Assembly (NCBI GenBank): GCA_029239165.1
Contig: JAQZBG010000039.1
Span: 1 to 33,760 of the forward strand
Direction of reading: 5' to 3'
DNA: 33,760 nt
Source of the DNA: Microbacterium sp.
Lineage (GTDB): Bacteria; Actinomycetota; Actinomycetes; Actinomycetales; Microbacteriaceae
Each line of letters starts with the position of its first letter. The first letter of the stretch is position 1. Below, piece by piece: positions 16,903 to 26,991 of the stretch. Position numbers and translations under genes: made by a program. The notes beneath the pieces are model-generated. The model was not told the origin of the DNA, did no database searches, and saw nothing but the letters and a program-made list of their open reading frames with translations.

Positions 16903-18651
16903 GTGGCTTCATCTTCTCCCGTCCGTCATGCCTGGCGGGTCCTCCTCGGCCTGCTCCTCGTGACGGGTGTGCTCTTCGGCATCAACTCGCTGGGCGTGTA
17001 CCTCATCAAGGACGCCGAGGGACAGCCGGTGAGTTCCTGGACGCCTGAGCTCGCGCTCGATCTGCAGGGCGGCACGCAGATCGTCCTCAGCGCCGAGACC
17101 GAGGACGGCGCGGCTCCGACACAGGAGCAGCTGGACCAGGCCGCAGCGATCATCCGCCAGCGTGTGGACGCATCCGGTGTGGCCGAGGCCGACATCACGA
17201 CCGAGGGCGGACAGAACATCGTCGTCCAGATCCCGGGCGAGGCGGACGCACAGACCCGTGAGCGGATCCAGGCGAGTGCGCAGCTCGAACTGCGCCCCGT
17301 GCTGTACACGACGGCTGCGAGCACGGAGTTCGTCGGCGAAGACGGCAACTCCACCCCGTACCCCAGCCCGGATCCGTCGCTGAACGCGTCGCCGACCGCC
17401 ACGCCGACCGACGCGAGCGACCTCTCCTGGGTCACGGACAAGCTGGCAGCGGAATTCCAGGCCTACGACTGCGAGAACCCCGACAACGATCCCGCTCGTG
17501 CCCCGAGGGATCAGCCGGTCGTCGCGTGCTCCCCGGACAAGGCGCAGAAGTTCCTCCTCGGCCCGGCCGAGCTCGATGGAACCGCGATCACCGATGCCTC
17601 CGCGGGCCGCGACCAGAAGTCCGGCGCGTGGATCGTGCAGCTGACCATGAACGGCGAGGGCGGCGACGCCTTCGGCGAGGTCAGCACGCGTCTGAACCAG
17701 AACCGCATCGACGGACTGTCGCCGCGCGATCAGTTCGCGTTCGTGCTCGACGGCGACGTGATCAGCGCGCCGCGGATGAACGGCGTCATCCTCGATGGTC
17801 GCCCCAGCATCTCGGGCAGCTTCACGCAGGAGACCGCGACGACCCTCGCCGACCAACTGAAGTTCGGCGCCCTGCCCCTCAGCTTCGTCGTGCAGAGCTC
17901 CGACACGATCTCCGCGACTCTCGGAACGCAGCAGCTGCAGATCGGCCTGATCGCGGGACTCATCGGTCTCGCTCTCGTCGCCATCTACTCGCTCATCGTG
18001 TATCGAGCGCTCGGGTCCGTGATCATCGCCTCGATCGCGGTGATGGCCGTCCTCACCTACATCATCATCTGCATCCTGGCGTGGCGCCTCGGCTTCCGTC
18101 TCTCGCTCGCGGGCGTCGCCGGCCTGATCGTCTCGATCGGCTTCACCGCCGACTCGTTCATCGTCTACTTCGAACGAATACGAGACGAGCTCCGCGACGG
18201 AAAGTCGATCACCGCCGCCGTGGAAGACGGCTGGGGGCGCGCGAAGCGCACGATCTACATCTCGAAGTCGATCAACATCCTGGCGGCGGTCGTGCTGTAC
18301 ATCCTGGCCGACGCCACGGTGAAGGGCTTCGCGTTCACGCTCGGCCTCACGACCCTCATCGACGTATTCATCTTCGTGATCTTCACGCACCCGGTGATGC
18401 AGCTGCTCGCCCGTACCCGGTTCTTCGGCGGTGGGCACAAGCTGTCGGGCCTCGATCCCGCGGCGCTCGGTGCGGTCTACCGGAACCGTTCGCAGTTCCG
18501 TGAGGTCGCCGCGGCGACTGCGGGGCGCGGGGCGAAGAACGCCCGCTCCCGCGCGGAGGCGGAACGGCGCCAGACCATCGCAGAACGAAAGCGCGCCGAG
18601 GCACTCGCGGGCGACAGATCCACCAAGCCCGGAAGTGAGGGAGACGCCTGA
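16903..18651 (+). CDS. secD: Protein translocase subunit SecD
   Basis: LALDLQGGTQIVL, IIRQRVDASGVAEADITTEGGQNIVVQIPG, SecD TM core GLIVSIGFTADSFIVYFERIRDELRDGKS; GTG start. Confidence 0.96.
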   Translation: MASSSPVRHAWRVLLGLLLVTGVLFGINSLGVYLIKDAEGQPVSSWTPELALDLQGGTQIVLSAETEDGAAPTQEQLDQAAAIIRQRVDASGVAEADITTEGGQNIVVQIPGEADAQTRERIQASAQLELRPVLYTTAASTEFVGEDGNSTPYPSPDPSLNASPTATPTDASDLSWVTDKLAAEFQAYDCENPDNDPARAPRDQPVVACSPDKAQKFLLGPAELDGTAITDASAGRDQKSGAWIVQLTMNGEGGDAFGEVSTRLNQNRIDGLSPRDQFAFVLDGDVISAPRMNGVILDGRPSISGSFTQETATTLADQLKFGALPLSFVVQSSDTISATLGTQQLQIGLIAGLIGLALVAIYSLIVYRALGSVIIASIAVMAVLTYIIICILAWRLGFRLSLAGVAGLIVSIGFTADSFIVYFERIRDELRDGKSITAAVEDGWGRAKRTIYISKSINILAAVVLYILADATVKGFAFTLGLTTLIDVFIFVIFTHPVMQLLARTRFFGGGHKLSGLDPAALGAVYRNRSQFREVAAATAGRGAKNARSRAEAERRQTIAERKRAEALAGDRSTKPGSEGDA

Positions 18652-19640
18652 TGCCTTCCATGAGTGAATTCGGAAACAACCTCTACTCCGGCAAGACCTC
18701 CTTCCCGTTCGTCGGCAAGCGTCGCCTGTGGTTCATCATCGCGATCGTGCTGGTCGTGGGCTCGGCCCTCGTGCCGCTCATCCGTCCCATCCAGTTCTCG
18801 ATCGAGTTCACCGGTGGATCCCAGTTCACGGTGCAGGCACCGGACACGGTCGACCAGGACACCGCGAAAGAGGCCGTCCAATCGGTCGTTCCCGGAGCGG
18901 CGACCAAGGTCGTCGTGGTCAACGAGAAGGACATCCGAGTCCAGACCGACCAGATGAGCGCTGCCGAAACGCAGCAGGTCGCGGACGCACTCGCGGACGC
19001 ATACGGAGTCGACCCGTCGAACGTCGCGTCGTCGTTCATCGGTCCCGCGTGGGGTGAGAACGTCACGAAGCAGTCGCTGTGGGGTCTCGCGATCTTCCTC
19101 GCGCTCACGTTCCTCATCCTCGCGATCTACTTCCGCACCTGGAAGATGTCTGCTGCGGCGATCATCGGCCTGCTCGACGTGCTCGTCATCACGGTGGGCG
19201 TGTACGCGCTGGCCGGGTTCGAGATCTCGCCGGCCGCGGTGATCGGCTTCTTGACGATCCTGGCGTACTCGCTGTACGACACCACCGTCGTGTTCGACAA
19301 GATCAGGGAGAACACGACGGAAGACGGGGAGAAGTCCGCCCGTTTGTTCGGTGAATCGGTGAACCTCGCCGTGAACCAGACGCTCGTGCGCTCGATCAAC
19401 ACGTCCGTCGTCGCGGCGCTGCCCGTCGGTGCGGTTCTCTTCATCGGTGCCTTCTGGCTCGGCGCGGAATCGCTCACCGACATCTCGCTGTCGATCTTCG
19501 TCGGCATCCTCGTCGCGACCTACTCCACGCTGTTCGTGGCTGCACCGCTGTACTCGCTGTTCCGCGAGAACGAGCCGCAGCTCAAGGAGCGCGACGCCCG
19601 CATCCGCGAGGCTCGCAGCCGGGCATCCGTCCAGGCCTGA
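18651..19640 (+). CDS. secF: Protein translocase subunit SecF
   Basis: IEFTGGSQFTV, ILAYSLYDTTVVFDKIRENT, VNQTLVRSINTSVVAALPV. Confidence 0.96.
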   Translation: MPSMSEFGNNLYSGKTSFPFVGKRRLWFIIAIVLVVGSALVPLIRPIQFSIEFTGGSQFTVQAPDTVDQDTAKEAVQSVVPGAATKVVVVNEKDIRVQTDQMSAAETQQVADALADAYGVDPSNVASSFIGPAWGENVTKQSLWGLAIFLALTFLILAIYFRTWKMSAAAIIGLLDVLVITVGVYALAGFEISPAAVIGFLTILAYSLYDTTVVFDKIRENTTEDGEKSARLFGESVNLAVNQTLVRSINTSVVAALPVGAVLFIGAFWLGAESLTDISLSIFVGILVATYSTLFVAAPLYSLFRENEPQLKERDARIREARSRASVQA

Positions 19641-19703
19641 GCGGCGTCCGAGCGAACGCTCGGCACCCTCAGCACGCGTAGGATGAACTGATCGGGAGGT
19701 GAG

Positions 19704-21959
19704 TTGATGGCGGAACCGCAGACGTCATCGCAGGGTTCGAGTCTGCGACGGCTGGTTCCCCGCATCTTCTCCCGCGCGTCCCGCATCAATGACCTCGACA
19801 ACCTGATCCGCACGGTCCGTGCGAACCATCCCAAGGGCGATTTCTCCGTCATCGAGCGCGCGTACGCGGTTGCGAAGGAGAAGCACGAAGGGCAGAAACG
19901 CCAGAGCGGCGAGCCGTACATCACGCACCCGCTGGCGGTCGCGCAGATCCTCGCCGAACTCGGGCTGGGCCCGCGGGCCATCGCCGCCGCGCTCCTGCAC
20001 GACACGGTCGAGGACACGGGCTACGCGCTGACGGATCTCACGGCCGAGTTCGGCGACGAGGTCGCGATGCTCGTCGACGGCGTGACGAAGCTCGACAAGG
20101 TCAAGTACGGCGAGAGCGCGCAGGCCGAGACCGTCCGCAAGATGATCGTGGCGATGTCGAAGGACATCCGCGTGCTGCTCATCAAGCTCGCCGACCGGCT
20201 GCATAACGCACGCACCTGGGGCTTCGTCCCGCCGGAGAAGGCGACGAAGAAGGCCAAGGAGACGCTCGAGATCTACGCCCCGCTGGCGAACCGTCTCGGT
20301 ATCCAGGCGATCAAGTCGGAGCTCGAAGATCTCTCGTTCGCCGTGCTGCACCCGAAGATCTACAACGAGATCCACAGCCTCATCGCGCAGCGGACTCCGC
20401 AGCGTGAGAAATACCTGGCGCAGGTGGTCGAGGAGATCGACGAGGATCTGCGCGATCTCCGCATCCGCGGCAAGGTCGTCGGTCGGCCCAAGCAGCTCTA
20501 CTCGGTGTACCAGAAGATGGTCATCCGCGGCCGCGAGTTCGACGACATCTACGACCTGATCGGCATCCGCGTGCTCGTCGCCTCCGTGCGCGACTGCTAT
20601 GCCGTCCTGGGCGCGATCCATGCGCGTTGGACGCCGCTGCCCGGCCGGTTCAAGGACTACATCGCCACCCCGAAATTCAACCTCTATCAGTCGCTGCACA
20701 CGACGGTCATCGGCCCGGCCGGACGCACGGTCGAGATCCAGATCCGCACCCACGAGATGCACCAGCAGGCCGAGTACGGCGTGGCTGCGCACTGGATGTA
20801 CAAGGAGCGGATGAACGGCGGCGGCAAGACCGAGGTCCGGGCTTCCGACACCGACATGGCGTGGCTCGCGCATATCTCCGACTGGCAGGCCGAGACCGCC
20901 GACCCCGGAGAGTTCCTCGACTCGCTGCGCTTCGAGATCGGTGCGAAGGAGGTCTACGTCTTCACGCCGAAGGGGCGTGTGATCGGTCTTCCCGCCAGCG
21001 CCACCCCCGTGGACTTCGCCTACGCGGTACATACCGAGATCGGCCACCGCACAATGGGTGCGAAGGTCAACGGGCGTCTCGTGCCCCTCGAATCGGAGCT
21101 CAAGAGCGGCGACGTGGTCGAGGTGTTCACCTCGAAGAACCCCGATGCCGGGCCCAGCCAGGACTGGCTCGGTTTCGTCGCCAGCACGCGCGCACGGAAC
21201 AAGATCCGCGGCTGGTTCACCAAGGAGCGCCGCGAAGAGGCGATCGAGCAGGGCAAGGAGGCGATCGCGCGGGCGATGCGTCGCCAGAACCTGCCTCTGC
21301 AGAAGTTGATGAGCCAGGATTCGTTCGCGGAGGTCGCTCGCGGACTGCACTACGAAGACGTCTCGGCGCTGTACGCCGCTGTCGGCGAAGGGCACGTGTC
21401 CACGCAGTCGGTGCTCGAGAAGGTCACCGCTCTGGTGGCGGCCAACGAGCCGAACACCGGTGTGATCGACCTTCCGGGCAGCGTTCCGACACGTGAACCG
21501 CGATCCGGCGACTCCGGCGTGCTCGTGCGCGGCGCCAACGACATCCTCGTGAAGCTCGCCAAGTGCTGCACTCCGGTTCCCGGCGATCAGATCGTCGGCT
21601 TCGTCACGCGTGGCAGCGGTGTCTCCGTGCATCGGGCCGACTGCGTCAACGTCAAGGCGCTCAGCGGCGAACAGGACCGCTTCGTCGAGGTGTCGTGGGC
21701 GCCGACGACCAAGAGCGTGTTCCGCGTGCAGATCCAGGTCGAGGCCCTCGACCGATCCGGCCTGCTGTCCGACGTGACGCGCGTGCTGAGCGAGCACCAC
21801 GTCAACATCCTCTCGGCGACGGTCACCACCACCGATGAGCGCTTGGCGCTGAGCCGATTCGTCTTCGAGATGGGCGATGCGGTGCATCTCGACCGCGTGC
21901 TGAATGCGGTCCGCCGGATCGACGCCGTCTACGACGTGTACCGCGTCACCTCCTCCTGA
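19704..21959 (+). CDS. relA: RelA/SpoT bifunctional (p)ppGpp synthase/hydrolase
   Basis: HD domain (PYITHPLAVAQIL...ALLHDTVEDT), synthetase (GRPKQLYSVYQKM...YDLIGIRVLV), TGS and ACT domains. Confidence 0.97.
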   Translation: MMAEPQTSSQGSSLRRLVPRIFSRASRINDLDNLIRTVRANHPKGDFSVIERAYAVAKEKHEGQKRQSGEPYITHPLAVAQILAELGLGPRAIAAALLHDTVEDTGYALTDLTAEFGDEVAMLVDGVTKLDKVKYGESAQAETVRKMIVAMSKDIRVLLIKLADRLHNARTWGFVPPEKATKKAKETLEIYAPLANRLGIQAIKSELEDLSFAVLHPKIYNEIHSLIAQRTPQREKYLAQVVEEIDEDLRDLRIRGKVVGRPKQLYSVYQKMVIRGREFDDIYDLIGIRVLVASVRDCYAVLGAIHARWTPLPGRFKDYIATPKFNLYQSLHTTVIGPAGRTVEIQIRTHEMHQQAEYGVAAHWMYKERMNGGGKTEVRASDTDMAWLAHISDWQAETADPGEFLDSLRFEIGAKEVYVFTPKGRVIGLPASATPVDFAYAVHTEIGHRTMGAKVNGRLVPLESELKSGDVVEVFTSKNPDAGPSQDWLGFVASTRARNKIRGWFTKERREEAIEQGKEAIARAMRRQNLPLQKLMSQDSFAEVARGLHYEDVSALYAAVGEGHVSTQSVLEKVTALVAANEPNTGVIDLPGSVPTREPRSGDSGVLVRGANDILVKLAKCCTPVPGDQIVGFVTRGSGVSVHRADCVNVKALSGEQDRFVEVSWAPTTKSVFRVQIQVEALDRSGLLSDVTRVLSEHHVNILSATVTTTDERLALSRFVFEMGDAVHLDRVLNAVRRIDAVYDVYRVTSS

Positions 21960-22497
21960 CAGCGAGGCGCTGCAGAGCCGCTGAACCCATGCGGCTGCCC
22001 GGCACACGGCGCAGGTCCTGCAGCGCGACCATCGCCGCTTCCGGCGTCTCGGGGCAGGCCATGGCGAGAAGGTCCATCCACGGCAGCACCCGAGGGTCGC
22101 GGTGCAGTGTCGTCGCGAGGTCGAGCATGGTCCGCGCTGGACTGGACACCGCGACGCCGCCGGTGATCCGGACATCGGCTGCGAGGATCACGGTGTCGTG
22201 GAACACCACGCGGGAGCTGGTGACCGGACGGATCCGGCGGTCCACACAGCGCTTGATGTGATGGACGGCCGGCGGCAGGTCACCGGCGCCGTGGATCCAC
22301 GCGGCCGTCTGGTTGCAGGCCGCCGTACCGGGGCGGATGAGCGCGGCGACGGAGCTCGCCCGGACGTCCGGACCTTCCAGGAGGTCGGCCGGGATGTAGG
22401 CGTCGCCCACTTCGACGACATGGCCGTCGATGCGGGCAGCGCTGAGCTCGGTCTGGCTCAACCGTTCACCGGGGACATAGAGGAACGCGGGGTGCAT
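21946..22497 (-). CDS. Hypothetical protein resembling AbiEi-family antitoxin-like proteins
   Basis: MHPAFLYVPGERLSQTELSAARIDGHVVEVGDAYIP...AALIRPGTAACNQTAAWIHGAGDLP...VFHDTVILAADVRITGGVAVSSPARTMLDLA layout; convergent 14-bp overlap with relA. Confidence 0.55.
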   Translation of the reverse strand: MHPAFLYVPGERLSQTELSAARIDGHVVEVGDAYIPADLLEGPDVRASSVAALIRPGTAACNQTAAWIHGAGDLPPAVHHIKRCVDRRIRPVTSSRVVFHDTVILAADVRITGGVAVSSPARTMLDLATTLHRDPRVLPWMDLLAMACPETPEAAMVALQDLRRVPGSRMGSAALQRLAVRRR

Positions 22498-22559
22498 CAC
22501 GCCAGTCTGGCGCAGTGCACCCCGCGTCCGAGACGGTCGCGGAGACCTGTGGAGAAGCG

Positions 22560-23918
22560 TCAGCCGCCCAGAGCGCTCAGCCACGCACGGCGAGCCTCGA
22601 GTGCGTCAGCGGCCTCCTTGGCCGCCTTCTTGTCGCCGGCCTTCTCGGCCGCGGCGACCTCGGCTTCGAGCTTCTCGATGGCCTCCAGCAGCTGCGAACT
22701 CATGTCGTTCGCGCGTGCCTTGGTCTCGGGGTTGTTCTTCTTCCAGTCGACGTCCTCGCGTGCCTTCACACCCTGCTCGATGGCACGGAGCCGATCGTCC
22801 AGCGCACGCTCCTTGTCGCGGGGGAAGATGCGGCCGATCTCGTCCCACTGACGCTGGATGCGCGTGAGAAGGGCGCGGGCGCGCTTGATGTTGGACTCGT
22901 CGGCGACGGCCTTCGCCTCTTCGAGAAGAGCCTCGCGCGCCTCGATCTTCGGAGCGGACTCCGCTTCTTCCGCCGCGGACTGCTCGGCTCGAGCCGCATA
23001 GAGAGCGTCGCCCGCAGCCTTGAACCGTGCCCAGAGCGCGTCGTCCGCCTTGCGACCGGCGCGGCCGGCTGCCTTCCATTCGTCGAGCAACGTGCGGTAC
23101 GCGGGAATCCCGTCGGTGCCACGCGGTGCGAGAGCCTCCGCGCGCTCGACCAGACGGGTCTTCACGTCGCGGGCGCTCTTGTGCGCATCGTCGAGCTCGG
23201 AGTAGAACGCGCGACGCTGCTTGTCGACGACGGCGCGCGCATCGCGGAACCGCTTCCAGAGCTGCTGGGAGATGCCCTTGGAGAGGCGGGGCCCGTTCTG
23301 CTGCTGGGCCTGCCATGCGTCGAAGAGCTCGCCGAGTTCGGCGGTGACCTGCTTCCACTGCACCTTGCTGAGATCGCGAGCGGCGATGGCCTCGGCCTTC
23401 TCGACGAGCTCCGTACGCTCGGCGATTGCCTTGTCGACCAGCTCCTTGGCCTGCTGCGCTTCTTGCTCGGTGGCCTCGGACAGCGAGGAGGTCAGTGCGT
23501 TGAGCCGATCACGGAGTCCTGCGAGGTCTCCGACCGCGGCGGCATCGGTCGCCTCGTCGATGAGATGCGCGGCCTGCTTCGCGAGGTCGCTCGCCGACGC
23601 GCCACCGGCCTGCTTGCGCTGCTCGAGGGTGTGCACCTTGAAGGCGATGTCGTCGAACTTGCGCACGAAGTAGGCGAGTGCCTCCTCGGGCGTACCGTCG
23701 GGATACTGCCCCACGACGCGCCAGACATCGCCTTCACGCACCTCGACGGTGCCGTCGTCCGAGACGCGGCCCCATTCGGCAGAGGTGGAAGACGCTGCGG
23801 GCGACGGTGCGGGCGCAGCAGGCGTGACCGCCGCCGGCTTGGGCGTCTTCGGCGGCATCGGCACAGCGGGCGGTGCGGGGACGGGGGGAGTCGGCTTCGA
23901 AGGCTCGGTGGCAGACAC
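22560..23918 (-). CDS. DUF349 domain-containing protein
   Basis: Repeated W..F..A.....KQ...F..L..A helical units (LWKRFRDARAVVDKQRRAFYSELDDAHKSARDVKTRLVERAEAL) typical of DUF349; Pro/Ala-rich N-terminus. Confidence 0.88.
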   Translation of the reverse strand: MSATEPSKPTPPVPAPPAVPMPPKTPKPAAVTPAAPAPSPAASSTSAEWGRVSDDGTVEVREGDVWRVVGQYPDGTPEEALAYFVRKFDDIAFKVHTLEQRKQAGGASASDLAKQAAHLIDEATDAAAVGDLAGLRDRLNALTSSLSEATEQEAQQAKELVDKAIAERTELVEKAEAIAARDLSKVQWKQVTAELGELFDAWQAQQQNGPRLSKGISQQLWKRFRDARAVVDKQRRAFYSELDDAHKSARDVKTRLVERAEALAPRGTDGIPAYRTLLDEWKAAGRAGRKADDALWARFKAAGDALYAARAEQSAAEEAESAPKIEAREALLEEAKAVADESNIKRARALLTRIQRQWDEIGRIFPRDKERALDDRLRAIEQGVKAREDVDWKKNNPETKARANDMSSQLLEAIEKLEAEVAAAEKAGDKKAAKEAADALEARRAWLSALGG

Positions 23919-23980
23919 GTGATTCTCCTTGCGCGGTAGGGCCGCGGGAGGCGGAAAGGACGAGGCTCAGCCTATCGATC

Positions 23981-24027
23981 CGCGTAACACCGCCCCGGCT
24001 TTTCGCGAAACACCGTGTCTCTATCGT
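23981..24027 (+). promoter_or_regulatory. nirB promoter with tandem CGCGWAACACCG repeat and -10-like TATCGT
   Basis: CGCGTAACACCG (23981-23992) and CGCGAAACACCG (24004-24015), 23 bp start-to-start; TATCGT 24022-24027. Confidence 0.6.
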
Positions 24028-24052
24028 CGAGTCCACGGACAGAGGAGGGCTC

Positions 24053-26632
24053 GTGATCGTTCGAGAGAGCACATCATCGGATGTCGTGGTCGTGGGGGCC
24101 GGGATGGTCGCGCACCGATTCGTCGAGAGCCTGCTCCGCGGCGAGGGCGCGGCTCCGACCGTCACCGTCATCGGGGAAGAGGCGCGAGCCCCGTACGACC
24201 GCGTTGGCCTGACTTCCTTCTTCACCGGTGCGAGCGCCGACGACCTCGCACTCGACGCGCAGACCCTGCAGGACGAGCGGGTGCGCTTCATCGCTGACGA
24301 CCGCGTGACGGGGATCGATCGCGCTCGTCGCACGGTGCGCACGCGCTCGGGCGTGGTCCATGCCTACGGGACCCTGGTCCTCGCCACCGGCTCGTACGCA
24401 CTGCGGCCGGCTGTCGACGGCGCAGACCTCCCCGGCTGTTTCGTCTATCGCACGCTCGACGACGTCGCCGCGATCGACGCGTTCGTCCAGCGCCGCACGG
24501 CGGAACTCGGCCGACCGCTGCGGGGGACGGTGATCGGCGGTGGTCTGCTGGGCCTGGAGGCCGCCGGCGCGTTGCAGGGTCTCGACGTCGAGTGCACCGT
24601 GGTGCAGTCGTCCGACCGGCTCATGTCCGCCCAGCTCGACCTCGCGGGCGGCACCATCCTGCGTCGCCTCATCGAGTCGAAAGGCATCGATGTGCGGACG
24701 GGAACCCGCACCACACGGCTCGATCCGGACGCGTCCGGCTCCGTCGCGGCACTGCAGTTCCAGGACGGCAGCATGCACGACGCGGACATCGTCATCTTCA
24801 CGGTCGGTGTGCGCCCGCAGGACTCGCTGGCCCGACTCGCCGACCTCGCCGTGCACCCCAGCGGTGGTGTGCTGATCGATTCGCGATGCCGGACCGCAGA
24901 CGACGACATCCTCGCGATCGGCGAGGTCGCCAGCTTCGAAGGGCGCTCCGTCGGGCTCGTGGCCCCCGGATACGCCATGGCGGAGGTGGCGGCGACGCGA
25001 CTCCTCGGCGGCGACGCGACGTTCCCGGGCTATGACGACTCCGCGAAGCTGAAGCTCTCCGGCGTCGATGTGGCGAGCTTCGGCGACGCCTTCGCGACCA
25101 CGCCGAACGCACTGGACGTCGTCTACACAGACCCGGTCAACGGCGTGTACAAGAAACTCGTCCTCTCCGACGACGCGAAGACCCTCCTGGGCGGCATCCT
25201 CGTCGGCGACGCCTCCGCGTACGGATCGCTGCGGCCCCTGGTGGGAGCTGCACTGGGCGCTGACCCGGCTGCGTATCTGATGCCGGAGGGAGGCGCCGCA
25301 CTCCCCGACAACGAGCTGCCGGCAGAGGCGGTCGTCTGCTCCTGCTCGAACGTCACAGCCGGACGCATCCGTGAGGCGGTGCACGCCGAAGGCTGCACGG
25401 ATGCCGCCGCCGTGAAGGCCTGCACCAAGGCGGGCGCGACGTGCGGCTCCTGCATCTTCGCGGTGAAGAAGATCGTCGGCCAGGAGCTGACCAAGCTCGG
25501 ACAGACGACATCCGACGCACTGTGCGAGCACTTCTCGATGTCGCGTCGTCAACTCTTCGACGCGGTGCGCGTGTCCGAGCTCACGACCTTCAGTGCGATC
25601 ATCGCCCGTTTCGGGACCGGACGCGGCTGCGACATCTGCAAGCCGGCCCTCGCGAGCATCCTCTCCGTCCTCGTCGGCGCGCACGTGCTCGACGGCGAGA
25701 ACGCCGCTCTGCAGGACACCAACGATCACGTCATGGCCAACATGCAGAAGGACGGCACCTACTCGGTGGTGCCGCGGATGCCAGGCGGCGAGGTCACCCC
25801 CGCGGGGCTGATCGCGATCGGGAACATCGCCGAGACCTACGGGCTCTACACGAAGATCACCGGTGGGCAGCGGATCGACATGTTCGGCGCCCGTCTCGAG
25901 CAGCTGCCGCAGATCTGGCAGCGCCTGGTCGATGCCGGATTCGAGTCGGGACAGGCATACGGCAAGGCGCTGCGCACGGTGAAGTCCTGCGTCGGCTCCA
26001 CCTGGTGCCGCTACGGGGTGCTGGATGCCGTCGGCATGGCCGTGCGTCTCGAGCTCCGCTACCGGGGCCTGCGTGCCCCGCACAAGCTCAAGGTGGGTGT
26101 GTCGGGCTGCGCCCGCGAATGCGCGGAGGCGCGCTCCAAGGACGTCGGTGTGATCGCCACCGAGACGGGTTGGAACATGTATGTCGGTGGGAACGGCGGT
26201 TTCTCTCCCCGCCACGCGGAACTGCTCGCCGCCGACCTCGACGACGAGGGCCTGATCCGCGCGATCGACCGCTTCTTCATGTACTACATCCGCACGGCGG
26301 ACCGTCTTCAGCGCACGGCGGGGTGGTGCGCCGAACTCGACGGCGGGCTGGACGGCCTCCGCGAGGTGATCTTCGACGACAGTCTCGGCATCTGCGACGA
26401 CCTCGATGCGGCCATGGGCGTTCATGTCGATCGCTATGAGGACGAATGGGCGGCGACGCTGCGCGACCCGGTGAAGCTGCGGCGGTTCGAGTCGTTCGTG
26501 AACGCGACGGACACTCCCGACCCCTCGCTGGCATATGTGCCCGAGCGCGGTCAGGTGCGTCCGGCGACGACGGAGGAGCGATCCGATGCATCGGTGCTCA
26601 TCGCGGGGACGACGTTGGAGGTGCGACGATGA
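24053..26632 (+). CDS. nirB: Nitrite reductase (NADH) large subunit NirB
   Basis: FAD/NAD domain, BFD-like [2Fe-2S] domain (VVCSCSNVTAGRIREAV...TCGSC), siroheme/[4Fe-4S] sulfite-reductase domain (SCVGSTWCRYG, KVGVSGCARECAEARSKDVGVIATETGWNMYVGGNGG). GTG start 24053 with AGGAGGG upstream. Confidence 0.95.
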   Translation: MIVRESTSSDVVVVGAGMVAHRFVESLLRGEGAAPTVTVIGEEARAPYDRVGLTSFFTGASADDLALDAQTLQDERVRFIADDRVTGIDRARRTVRTRSGVVHAYGTLVLATGSYALRPAVDGADLPGCFVYRTLDDVAAIDAFVQRRTAELGRPLRGTVIGGGLLGLEAAGALQGLDVECTVVQSSDRLMSAQLDLAGGTILRRLIESKGIDVRTGTRTTRLDPDASGSVAALQFQDGSMHDADIVIFTVGVRPQDSLARLADLAVHPSGGVLIDSRCRTADDDILAIGEVASFEGRSVGLVAPGYAMAEVAATRLLGGDATFPGYDDSAKLKLSGVDVASFGDAFATTPNALDVVYTDPVNGVYKKLVLSDDAKTLLGGILVGDASAYGSLRPLVGAALGADPAAYLMPEGGAALPDNELPAEAVVCSCSNVTAGRIREAVHAEGCTDAAAVKACTKAGATCGSCIFAVKKIVGQELTKLGQTTSDALCEHFSMSRRQLFDAVRVSELTTFSAIIARFGTGRGCDICKPALASILSVLVGAHVLDGENAALQDTNDHVMANMQKDGTYSVVPRMPGGEVTPAGLIAIGNIAETYGLYTKITGGQRIDMFGARLEQLPQIWQRLVDAGFESGQAYGKALRTVKSCVGSTWCRYGVLDAVGMAVRLELRYRGLRAPHKLKVGVSGCARECAEARSKDVGVIATETGWNMYVGGNGGFSPRHAELLAADLDDEGLIRAIDRFFMYYIRTADRLQRTAGWCAELDGGLDGLREVIFDDSLGICDDLDAAMGVHVDRYEDEWAATLRDPVKLRRFESFVNATDTPDPSLAYVPERGQVRPATTEERSDASVLIAGTTLEVRR

Positions 26633-26991
26633 CGCTCAGGGCCGAGACCGCCGCACGGGTGCGCGTGTGCGCGCTGAGCGACCTCGAGGTGGAGCGAGGC
26701 AGGGCGGCACTGTTCGGCTCCGTCCAGATCGCTCTCTTCCTCCTGGCCGACGGCTCGGTGCACGCGGTGTCCAACCTCGACCCCTACAGCGGCGCCCATG
26801 TGATGTCACGCGGGATCGTGGGCACGCGGGGCGATGTCCCGACGTTGGCTTCGCCGATGCACAAGCAGGTCTTCGACCTTCGAACGGGTGAATGCCTCGA
26901 CACGCAGGGGAAGGCGCCGGCGTCGCTGCGGGTCTGGGACGTGACCGTTCGCGACGGCCAGATCGAACTGAACATCGAGGAGAGCCGATGA
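26629..26991 (+). CDS. nirD: Nitrite reductase (NADH) small subunit NirD
   Basis: Rieske-like small subunit: FLLADGSVHAVSNLDPYSGAHVMSRGIVGTRGDVPTLASPMHKQVFDLRTGECLD; ATGA overlap with nirB. Confidence 0.95.
   Translation: MTLRAETAARVRVCALSDLEVERGRAALFGSVQIALFLLADGSVHAVSNLDPYSGAHVMSRGIVGTRGDVPTLASPMHKQVFDLRTGECLDTQGKAPASLRVWDVTVRDGQIELNIEESR

Noticed and set aside
16909-18438. 509-aa minus-strand ORF antisense to secD
   Set aside because: Shadow ORF with charged low-complexity sequence.
19725-22175. 816-aa minus-strand ORF antisense to relA
   Set aside because: Typical GC-driven shadow ORF opposite a highly conserved RelA/SpoT gene.
24074-26425. 783-aa minus-strand ORF antisense to nirB
   Set aside because: Shadow ORF; nirB on the plus strand has full domain content and RBS.
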